64,000 nt of DNA, taken from Mycobacterium marinum. Lineage in GTDB: Bacteria; Actinomycetota; Actinomycetes; Mycobacteriales; Mycobacteriaceae. Below, piece by piece: positions 57,901-64,000 of the stretch. The stretch covers positions 1,984,001 through 2,048,000 of the forward strand of contig NZ_CP024190.1 of the NCBI RefSeq assembly GCF_003391395.1. The letters are read 5' to 3'. The position numbers and the translations under genes were made by a program. The notes under the pieces are model-generated. The model ran no database searches. It was not told where the DNA came from and saw nothing but the letters and a program-made list of their open reading frames with translations. How positions within the stretch are numbered: position 1 is the first letter of the stretch; each line of letters begins with the position of its first letter.

Positions 57901-58570
57901 CGCCACCCAGCAGCGCCGCGCCAAACGCGCCGAGCGTGAACTGACGGAGCTGGGCAGGGTCAACCCGCTAGCCCTGGAAGAATTTGCTGCGCTAGAGGAG
58001 CGCTATAACTTCCTGTCCACCCAGCTCGAGGACGTCAAAGCGGCCCGCAAGGATTTGCTGGATGTGGTTGCCGACGTCGATGCCCGCATTCTGCAGGTGT
58101 TCAGCGACGCCTTCGTTGACGTGGAACGTGAGTTCCGGACCGTTTTCAGTTCGTTGTTCCCGGGTGGTGAGGGCCGGTTGCGGCTCACTGCGCCCGAGGA
58201 CATGCTCACCACCGGCATCGAGGTGGAGGCCCGCCCGCCCGGCAAGAAGGTCTCCCGGCTGTCGTTGCTCTCCGGTGGTGAGAAGGCGCTGACCGCGGTG
58301 GCGATGCTGGTGGCGATCTTCCGGGCCCGTCCGTCGCCGTTCTACATCATGGACGAGGTGGAGGCGGCCCTCGATGACACGAACCTGCGCCGGTTGATCG
58401 GCCTGTTCGAGATGCTGCGGGACCGATCGCAGCTCATCATCATCACGCACCAGAAGCCGACAATGGAAGTCGCCGATGCGCTCTATGGGGTCACCATGCA
58501 GGGCGATGGCATTACCGCGGTGATCTCGCAGCGGATCCGCGGTCAGCAGGTGGGTGCGGGTTCCGCTTAG
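54977..58570 (+). CDS. smc: Chromosome segregation protein SMC
   Basis: The 1197-residue protein starts at a GTG (54977) with [14 protein letters not shown], as M. tuberculosis Smc (1205 residues, MYLKSL) does; nine more codons are open upstream. Walker [10 protein letters not shown] lies at residues 31-39. Two long coiled coils rich in Ala, Glu and Arg flank a hinge at about 500-670. The C-terminal head has the signature [11 protein letters not shown] and Walker [14 protein letters not shown]. It compacts and segregates the chromosome with ScpA and ScpB. In M. tuberculosis ftsY follows; here it does not. Confidence 0.97.
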   Translation: MYLKSLTLKGFKSFAAPTTLRFEPGITAVVGPNGSGKSNVVDALAWVMGEQGAKTLRGGKMEDVIFAGTSSRAPLGRAEVTVTIDNSDNALPIEYTEVSITRRMFRDGASEYEINGSSCRLMDVQELLSDSGIGREMHVIVGQGKLDEILQSRPEDRRAFIEEAAGVLKHRKRKEKALRKLDAMSANLARLTDLTTELRRQLKPLGRQAEVARRAQTIQADLRDARLRLAADDVVSRRAEREAIFEAEATMRREHDEAAARLTVAAEELAAHEAALAELTSRAESVQHTWFGLSALAERVGTTVRIANERAQHLDVEPVTNSDTDPDALEAEAEQVAIAEQQLLVELAEARDRLDAARAELADREHRAAEADRAHLAAVRAEADRREGLARLAGQVETMRARVESIDDSVARLSERIEHAAARAQQTRAEFETVQARVGELDQGEVGLDEQHERTVAALRLAEQRLAELQVAERDAERQVASLRARIEALSVGLDRKDGAAWLARNHSDAGLFGSVAQLVKVRSGYEAAVAAVLGSAAEALAADSFGAARSAVTALKQADGGRAALVLGDWPGAHDHRPAGGLPSGALWALDLIEVPSRLRPAMTAMLSGVVVVNDLSEALDLVQAQPQLRAVTLDGDLVGAGWVSGGSDRKPSTLEITSEIDKARSELAAAEVRVAELGAALSGALTDQTARQDAAEQALAALNESDTAISAMYEQLGRIGQDARGSEEEWTRLLRQREELEVGRTQTLEEVLELESRLRNAQESQHVQAAEPVDRQQIAAAAESARAIEVEARLTVRTAEERANALRGRADSLRRAAAAEREARVRAELARAVRLRSAAVAAAVAESGRLLAWRLNRVVDAASQLRDELAAERQQRSAAMSAVREETNSLSARVAILTDSLHRDEVANAQAALRIEQVEQMVLEQFGMAPSDLVAEYGPDVALPPTELEMAEFEQARERGEQVVAPAPMPFDRATQQRRAKRAERELTELGRVNPLALEEFAALEERYNFLSTQLEDVKAARKDLLDVVADVDARILQVFSDAFVDVEREFRTVFSSLFPGGEGRLRLTAPEDMLTTGIEVEARPPGKKVSRLSLLSGGEKALTAVAMLVAIFRARPSPFYIMDEVEAALDDTNLRRLIGLFEMLRDRSQLIIITHQKPTMEVADALYGVTMQGDGITAVISQRIRGQQVGAGSA

Positions 58571-58706
58571 GGCGCCGGTGGCACCGAACGGCGGCTGCGG
58601 CCCATCCCGTCCGTAGGTGGGGCAGGCCAACGGGTAGAACGGTTTTCCGATGGCCCCAACGGAGCGTTCGAAACCGTGATCGCGACCGCAGCCAACACCC
58701 CCAGAC

Positions 58707-59510
58707 TTATCTGATTGATACCAACTGGTCCACCGAGTCTGCGGGAAGTTCGCCGTCCACCACCGCGGTGACCTCCATCCTCGTTAGGGTGATCGCGCCA
58801 TCGTGGTTGTCGAGGAACGCGGTGTCAGCTGCATCGCGTCCGGTGGCGATTCGCACCAGGGACTGCCGCGGAGCGAGCAGTGTTCCGTCAACCACTCGCC
58901 ATATGCCGTCGACGTAGGCCTCAGCAACGGCATGAAAGTCCATCGGATACAGACCGGGTGCATAGACCGATACGACGCGGGCCGGCACGTTGACCGCGCG
59001 CAGCAGCGCGACCACCAGGTGCGCGAAGTCGCGGCACACTCCGGCGCCGGCGAGCAGGGTGTCCACCGCTCCGTCGATCGGATCGCTGGAACCTGGGACG
59101 TAGTCGAGCCGGGTGCCCACCCACGAGGAGACCATTTCCAACAGCGATGTGGTGTTGGCGTAGTTGCCGAATTCGGTTGCAGCGAAGCCGTAGAACTTGT
59201 CGGCCTCGGCGTACCTGCTGGGCCGCAGGTACATCGACAAGTCGTATTCGGTCACCGGTGCTGGATCGGTCCTGCCCACGATCGTTGCGGCGTAGGCAAC
59301 TCTCAGGGTGCCCGCCTGGATATCGATCTTGTGGATACGGTTGCCGTGCATTCCGCTGATTTCCTGGGGGTGAACGGCGTTTCCGTCGAGCAAAAACGAC
59401 AATGACTCGAACACCTCGGCGTTCGGGTGCGGTGCAATGGCAATCTGGAACTCTAATGTCGTCGGCCCTGTGACCTCGACGTCTAACTCTGCGCCCACCT
59501 GTCGTTTCAT
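58707..59510 (-). CDS. Transglutaminase-like (papain-fold) protein
   Basis: The 267-residue protein has a transglutaminase-like domain in its C-terminal half with the catalytic triad Cys (AGVCRDFAHL), His (DFHAVAEAY) and Asp (RVVDGT). The N-terminal half resembles the beta-sandwich often found before this domain. Related actinobacterial proteins are thought to be cysteine proteases or amidases; the substrate is unknown. There is no signal peptide. It is convergent with smc and lies at the point where synteny with M. tuberculosis ends. Confidence 0.8.
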   Translation of the reverse strand: MKRQVGAELDVEVTGPTTLEFQIAIAPHPNAEVFESLSFLLDGNAVHPQEISGMHGNRIHKIDIQAGTLRVAYAATIVGRTDPAPVTEYDLSMYLRPSRYAEADKFYGFAATEFGNYANTTSLLEMVSSWVGTRLDYVPGSSDPIDGAVDTLLAGAGVCRDFAHLVVALLRAVNVPARVVSVYAPGLYPMDFHAVAEAYVDGIWRVVDGTLLAPRQSLVRIATGRDAADTAFLDNHDGAITLTRMEVTAVVDGELPADSVDQLVSIR

Positions 59511-59841
59511 GTCGAAGACCGCCCAGCCGGCGAGTTCTCAGCGATCAGAACCGTCTTCGGAATCATCGAGCCCCTTTCCGCCATCGCCCACGTAACGCGA
59601 TCCGGTTTCCGGTGTAGCGCATGCGGAATCCCACATTGACTGTGCCGCAGATAATGCCGTTTTGATTGCGGTGCCGGCCAACGTATGGGCGACCTGGCCC
59701 TGGCCGAATTCGCCGCACCGCCCGGTTGCGAGGCCAACGTATCGATGTCGGCATGGCTACCGGTGACCAGCGCTTCAGCGATGGGAGTCATGATGCCTTT
59801 CGCCTCTGGTATCCGGTGTCCGGCGGACCGCGTCGCGGCCC
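59511..59841. other. Sparse region between two leftward genes
   Basis: This stretch of 331 bases has overlapping short frames on both strands, none resembling a known protein and none with a good ribosome binding site. The 10-base word GCCAACGTAT occurs twice (near 59676 and 59731). It probably holds the promoter of the transglutaminase-like gene. Confidence 0.45.
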
Positions 59842-60369
59842 TCAGCCTCCAACTCGCGCGGGCTTTCTGAATGCGAGCCAGCGTTGCTGGGCATCGGTTG
59901 CCAACGTGCGCCGCTGTCGCGCACCGACGCTTATCCCGAGAAGTGTGTCCACCGTGGCGGTGCTATTCGGTGCTGCGGCGTTCGTCACCGCGGCGTGCGC
60001 ATTGCTTGGATCGCAACAGTGCGGCACCACCAATAGGGCGATAGCCTCACGGTTGATTCCGCGTACTTCGATGGTGTTGGGCGGATGCGGCCGGTGGCAG
60101 TCGAGCTGTACGGTTCGATCGCCGGTGATGAGTTTCGTCGGTGTTCTTCCCCATTCGCTGTGGTTGTAGACCACACGGGCGATAGCGCCGAGACGGACTG
60201 TGAGCGCCGCCAACAGATCTGGCAGTTCTGCTGTCAGATCATCGCTGTGCGGCCACCATGCTCCGTCGACGTAGCCGCTCCGGGGTTCCTGGGGCTTCAG
60301 GCGCAACCGCAAGGTGGGTACCGGCGTGCTGCGGTTTCGGGCATTTCCAGGCGCCGGCTGCCGCGTCAT
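59842..60369 (-). CDS. DUF5994 family protein
   Basis: From the ATG at 60369 the product is 175 residues. Its core, RLRLKPQEPRSGYVDGAWWP followed by SDDLTAELPDLLAAL and later IALLVVP, is the pattern of DUF5994, a family of small soluble proteins of unknown function common in mycobacteria and other actinomycetes. A longer start at 60438 is possible but adds 23 residues outside the family. Such genes often lie near ANTAR regulators and stress-type genes, as here. No catalytic motif is apparent. Confidence 0.7.
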   Translation of the reverse strand: MTRQPAPGNARNRSTPVPTLRLRLKPQEPRSGYVDGAWWPHSDDLTAELPDLLAALTVRLGAIARVVYNHSEWGRTPTKLITGDRTVQLDCHRPHPPNTIEVRGINREAIALLVVPHCCDPSNAHAAVTNAAAPNSTATVDTLLGISVGARQRRTLATDAQQRWLAFRKPARVGG

Positions 60370-61216
60370 GGCGACGCTCCTAACTGGGCAGCGAGACTGA
60401 CCGGATTCTCGGGTCGACAACCACACGGTGTGGCTCATTCACGTGTACCAGATGCCACCGATACAAGCCACTCTACGCCGATCCGTGATCGGCTGTTCGG
60501 AGCGGCAACGAGCACCCAACAGGGTTTGAACTTCTCTGAACTGCAATAGGTTTAGGTGTGTTGGGCGCTGCACCACCGACGTCGCGACTACGGGTCGCGA
60601 CGTCGGTGTCGGCCCACCGTTGGTATACCAGTCGGCTGTCGCGACTGGTTTCGGTGAACCTCGCATTGCGTCGACGGCGTTCGGTTACCCATCGGGTGTC
60701 GGCGGCCCTGCTGGCCGCGCGCTCCACTGCTGCCAGCAGGCGCATGATTACCAAGTGCGGCGCCATCACGCACACCGTGGCTGTGCAGGTTCATGACCCG
60801 GGTGAGCGAGCGAAACGCAAAAATGTGTGCTGACAATCATTGTCACACCTCGTCCTATATCAGAATTCCAGTACACGCCTGTTGCGGCGGCATGTCAACG
60901 CAGTAGCGCGCGGGATTGCCACCGTAGAAATGTCAAGTAAGCAAACAATTTCGACCGTATTCGAGATCAGGACCCAAGGGTGCCGACACGTCGGAAGTGG
61001 CTTCCCGGAGGCCCGAACAGGCAGTCATGCTCGTTCGGTGGTAGGACCATCGGTTGAGCTGATCGAGTGACCAGTGCAGCGGAGCGGTTGGTGATTTCCA
61101 TTCTCGCGCTTTCGACTTCAATGTCCAGATCTCGGCGTCGGTAGCTGTCGGTTGGCGAATCGCGGTCGTGCCGCTTCGGGCCGCGGTGCTGAGCTCCCAG
61201 CATGCCCTGCCGAAGC
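60370..61216. other. Gene-poor region with a strong hairpin
   Basis: I found no convincing coding sequence in these 847 bases. Several 70-100 codon frames overlap on both strands but have no recognisable features. The main element is the 15-bp perfect inverted repeat at 60574-60608. Part of the area (about 60830-60960) is less GC-rich than its surroundings. Confidence 0.5.
60574..60608. terminator. Perfect 15-bp hairpin, terminator or operator
   Basis: CACCGACGTCGCGAC (60574-60588) and GTCGCGACGTCGGTG (60594-60608) are exact complements with a 5-base loop. Each arm contains smaller palindromes (GACGTC and GTCGCGAC). No T-run follows. It lies about 205 bases upstream of the DUF5994 start, so it may be a regulatory site for that gene or an end signal for an unseen transcript. 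Confidence 0.5.
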
Positions 61217-61969
61217 TCAGGAGCGCCGGGCACGTGCCCGGCGTACGGCTTCATCGAGAATCTGTTGGGCCACCTCAGCCATCTTGCGGTGTTCAGCTTG
61301 GCTGATCTCCCGCAGCTGTGTGAGCGCCTCCTCGGCGCTACATCCGGTCCGCCCCCGGACCAGGCCGATCGCTTGATCGATCACTGGGCGTGTCAAGAGC
61401 GCTGTCTGCAGTTGGGCGGTAAGGGCCTTCGCCTGCGTGAGGACCCGGGCGTTGTGTACCGCTACCGCCGCGGGCGCTGCGAACATTTTCCCGAGTTCGG
61501 CTGCGCGCTCATCGAAGACGTCTTTGCCGTGTGCATAAACACTGATCGCCCCGATCACCTGTCCAGCCACTAGCAGCGGCAGCGACAGTGCACTGTGCAC
61601 CCCCAAGCGCCCCACCCGAGGGCCGAACCGTGGCCACATCTTCTCCCCGCCCAATGATCCCGACCGCACGGTGCGTCCTTCGTTTGCCGTGGTGATGCCG
61701 GGCCCCTCCTTGACGGTCACGTACTGGATCTTGTCGATATCGGCGACGAATGGGGCGCTAGCCGCCAATGCCTCGACAATGTTGTCCACTCGGTCGACCC
61801 GCAACAGGGCCACCCCGGCGCCCTCGGCGCCGGGAATCGCGCGGACCGCGTACGTCGCAACCTGCGCCAGTAAGTCAGCCAATCCCAGACTGTCGGCGAC
61901 CAGCCCTGCCAGCGCGCCGATCCCGGCCTGCAGATCGGCGATATCGGTGTTGTCCTCCGCTGAGGTCAA
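61217..61969 (-). CDS. GAF-ANTAR transcription antiterminator
   Basis: The 250-residue protein has a GAF sensor domain (about residues 20-170, with EGAGVALLRVD and LSLPLLVAGQVIGAISVYA) followed by a C-terminal ANTAR RNA-binding domain (about 180-245, with RPVIDQAIGLVRGRTGCSAEEAL). Proteins of this type bind paired hairpins in mRNA leaders and prevent termination in response to a signal. The only fitting start is a TTG at 61969, which overlaps the stop of a 16-codon ORF (62016-61966) in TTGA. The signal and RNA targets are unknown. Confidence 0.85.
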   Translation of the reverse strand: MTSAEDNTDIADLQAGIGALAGLVADSLGLADLLAQVATYAVRAIPGAEGAGVALLRVDRVDNIVEALAASAPFVADIDKIQYVTVKEGPGITTANEGRTVRSGSLGGEKMWPRFGPRVGRLGVHSALSLPLLVAGQVIGAISVYAHGKDVFDERAAELGKMFAAPAAVAVHNARVLTQAKALTAQLQTALLTRPVIDQAIGLVRGRTGCSAEEALTQLREISQAEHRKMAEVAQQILDEAVRRARARRS

Positions 61970-62016
61970 CGTCTGGTCCCGCGCGCCGCCGCTGTGCCGA
62001 CTGTGAACTCCGCCAT
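61966..62016 (-). CDS. Possible 16-residue leader peptide overlapping the GAF-ANTAR gene
   Basis: An ATG at 62016 with AGGGG close upstream opens a 16-codon frame (MAEFTVGTAAARGTRR) whose TGA overlaps the TTG start of the GAF-ANTAR gene. This arrangement could couple translation to the weak TTG start. A frameshift that split the original N-terminus is another explanation. Confidence 0.3.
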   Translation of the reverse strand: MAEFTVGTAAARGTRR

Positions 62017-62670
62017 ATACCCCTGCCTGTGCTGGGCATCCCGTCGAAGGCCAGTATCCGCGAAGGCCCCGGCGACGTCATCCACGGCGTGGCCTCTGCG
62101 AGGTGGGCCTCACCCGGCAACGATCCTTGGATATGGGCTCCGATTGCACCGTTAGCCGGAAATTTGATGTGGCTCAGCAGATTATCAACGCGCACCGGGA
62201 GGTGCGAGGTGGGTGTAGCATCGGTGGCAGCTGAGAAATAGCTGGTCCGGGATGAGTTCGGCTGTCCGCTGCGGAACTCCAGGAGTACTGGCTCCGACAC
62301 CCGGCACTCCGGTGATCGTTTGGTCCGGACTTGCCATGACTGCCTCATCTGTAGACCCATTGGCCTACTCGCCTGCAGCAGATTGGTCTTGCACCGTGCC
62401 GGTGCAACCCCTGCACGACGACAACCGAGTTTGCGAGGGCACGACTCTCGGGCAAGGCCGGTGGTGTTGGGGCTGAAGTCGGTGATTCACATGACCCCTT
62501 GATTCCGCTCAACGAGGTCGAACCCAACAGGTAGGTAGCGACAGTGCAATACGCCTGTGCCGCCAGAATTGACGGGCCGGAATTAGGCAGGCGATGTTGG
62601 CTGCTGCCGGAGTTGAATTCCCTCTCCCTTCCCCTCGCACAACATCGAAACTAGAAACTAGGTAAACACC
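62017..62670. other. Gene-poor region before the DUF6131 gene
   Basis: No frame in these 654 bases resembles a known protein. The region lies between the leftward GAF-ANTAR gene and the rightward DUF6131 gene, so divergent promoters are expected. I could not identify them with confidence. Confidence 0.45.
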
Positions 62671-62826
62671 ATGATCATTCTGGGAATCATCCTTCTCGTT
62701 GTCGGATTCCTTTTGAAAATCTCGATCCTGTGGACCGTCGGAATCGTTGTCCTGCTGATCGGCGTAGTACTCACCGTCATGGGATCAATGGGACACGCGG
62801 TCGGCGGACGGCGCACCTACTACTGA
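62671..62826 (+). CDS. DUF6131 family small membrane protein
   Basis: A 51-residue protein starts at the ATG at 62671 and ends at the TGA at 62824-62826. It is almost entirely hydrophobic, with two predicted membrane helices (about residues 2-16 and 20-42) and a C-terminal GGRRTYY. This is the pattern of DUF6131, tiny actinobacterial membrane proteins of unknown function. The ribosome binding site is weak (an AGG ten bases upstream). It lies between the GAF-ANTAR and STAS genes. Confidence 0.8.
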   Translation: MIILGIILLVVGFLLKISILWTVGIVVLLIGVVLTVMGSMGHAVGGRRTYY

Positions 62827-63180
62827 TTTGCCGACCCGGCTGACCGTGAAGACAGCAGTACGGCGGCAGCGTACGTGCGGCATTGTTGTCCGTTGTTAGC
62901 AACGAACACCACCAATTCACGCGCCCACCAATCCAGGGATTCGAGATGGCTACTAGCACCGACGTTGCAATCGCCCCGTTAGTGATTGGTGACCTGTGCC
63001 ACACAGGCCGGCGGCGACGCCAAGACAGCGCACGCGGTCGGCTCAATAGCCCAGACGCCGTACTCCACGGCCCCGCACCGGCCACGGCGAAAAGATTCGC
63101 CAGGTGATGCACCGACATCAGCACCAGCCGCTCTACCGACGACATGTTCTCAACTGCGTGTCGAGTTGATTGGAGGACAT
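62827..63180. other. Gap between the DUF6131 and STAS genes
   Basis: These 354 bases hold no recognisable gene. The end carries GGAGG at 63172-63176, the ribosome binding site of the STAS gene. Confidence 0.45.
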
Positions 63181-64000
63181 ATGCCCGCCAAGGAGACAGC
63201 GTTGTGTTTGTCCATACTCTCCCTGGGCAACGTCCCTTCCCGGCCGTTGGGAGATGGCACCCTGCGTTTAGAGATTCTTCGACTGAAGTCAGAGGTGGTC
63301 GTCATCAGCGCATGCGGCGACATCGACGCGTCCGACGTCGGCGCTGTGGTCCGGTGCACGCTGGGGCAAGTAGCGGGCTGTCGAGGGCTGATACTCGATC
63401 TGCGTTGGGTGGATTTCTTTGGGGCCGGGGGTTTCTTGGCTTTGCACAAGATTTCTGCCAACTGCGCCCGCGCTCGGATAGGCTGGGCACTCCTACTCAG
63501 CGCAGCCGTCTCACGGGTGCTGTCGGTCTGCGACCCACAAGCCAGCCTGCCCGCAGTCAGCACCCTCGACGCTTCGCTGGCCGAACGACTAACCCGATCC
63601 GAATGTCCATTTGTACGGGTGACCAGCGTCGATTCCGCAACCTGCCGGCCTGGACCAGTACAACCCCGGTGCTCTGGGCGGCCCCGCGCCCGGTACTGGG
63701 CAACACACGTCTCGCATCGCGACCCGCAAACCGGCGAGGCAATCGCGGTACCGGTAAGTGGCACAACCACAACCGATTTTCAACGAGAATCATCGGCCGT
63801 CGGACCTGAGCTCCCAGTTGGGGACGGGATTGGAATGAAGAAGGACAAGGCAACCCAATGTGAGCAGAACCTGTGCGGCCGCCGGCGGAGGTCCACAACG
63901 GCGACGCCAGCGACACACGCCGAGCGTCCATTGACGCTGTCGCCGAGCGCATGTGCCAGCTGTCGGCCGACTGACCTGTTCTCGATCCAGACCAGACTCG
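63181..64000 (+). CDS. STAS-domain protein, 3' end outside window
   Basis: An ATG at 63181 with GGAGG five bases upstream opens a frame with no stop before the window ends, at least 273 codons. Residues about 22-145 form a STAS domain: LRLEILRLKSEVVVISACGDID, then LILDLRWVDFFGAGGFLALHKI. In anti-anti-sigma factors this last segment carries the phosphorylated Ser (DSSG type); here it reads GAGG, so the Ser is missing. The region after residue 145 is polar, has several Cys residues and matches no domain I know; the true end may be a much later stop. A role in sigma-factor or stress control is inferred only from the domain. Confidence 0.65.
   Translation, partial: MPAKETALCLSILSLGNVPSRPLGDGTLRLEILRLKSEVVVISACGDIDASDVGAVVRCTLGQVAGCRGLILDLRWVDFFGAGGFLALHKISANCARARIGWALLLSAAVSRVLSVCDPQASLPAVSTLDASLAERLTRSECPFVRVTSVDSATCRPGPVQPRCSGRPRARYWATHVSHRDPQTGEAIAVPVSGTTTTDFQRESSAVGPELPVGDGIGMKKDKATQCEQNLCGRRRRSTTATPATHAERPLTLSPSACASCRPTDLFSIQTRL

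Noticed and set aside
59666..60169. 167-codon frame opposite the DUF5994 gene
   Set aside because: It is antisense to a recognisable DUF5994 coding sequence and shows no domain.
62252..62476. 74-codon frame starting at an ATG
   Set aside because: No ribosome binding site and no recognisable features; the codon pattern is not like neighbouring genes.

Overview
The window comes from a slow-growing, PDIM-producing Mycobacterium. The DNA is GC-rich, and gene content and order match the phthiocerol dimycocerosate (PDIM/DIM) locus of M. tuberculosis, read in reverse. It is not M. tuberculosis itself: protein sequences differ throughout, a methyltransferase lies between fadD28 and mas, ppsA has a different architecture, and the DNA beyond smc is not the usual ftsY. 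I could not name the species. No tRNA, rRNA or CRISPR array was seen.

Left part (1-17564): the 3' end of a large reducing PKS (pks15/1 type, phenolphthiocerol branch) and lppX run rightward. A decayed IS481-type transposase end lies between lppX and mmpL7. The pair fadD28-mmpL7 runs leftward. A 270-residue SAM methyltransferase (Rv2952 type) and mas run rightward.

Middle part (17763-50778): a tightly packed leftward array, in transcription order tesA, a doubtful small ORF, fadD26, ppsA, ppsB, ppsC, ppsD, ppsE, drrA, drrB, drrC, papA5. Most junctions overlap by 1-4 bases or leave a few bases, so fadD26 to papA5 (about 31.6 kb) looks like one operon. FadD26 would load a fatty adenylate on PpsA and PpsA-E would extend it to phthiocerol. 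FadD28 and Mas would make mycocerosates, PapA5 would esterify them, and TesA would help release. The methyltransferase would finish the phthiotriol. MmpL7, DrrABC and LppX would export the lipid.

Right part (51078-58570): a rightward housekeeping block, sepIVA, a YceD/DUF177 gene, rnc, fpg, an OsmC gene fused in frame to acylphosphatase, and smc. From 58571 to the end synteny with M. tuberculosis is lost. There is a transglutaminase-like gene, a DUF5994 gene, a GAF-ANTAR regulator, a tiny DUF6131 membrane protein and a STAS-domain gene cut by the window edge, with long sparse gaps between them.

Main points for a second look: a 1299-bp tract, about 99.4% identical by eye, shared by the AT regions of ppsA and ppsB and bounded by a strong G-quadruplex motif; a PpsB-like ketoreductase inside PpsA; the OsmC-acylphosphatase fusion; a palindrome just before mas; and the island after smc.
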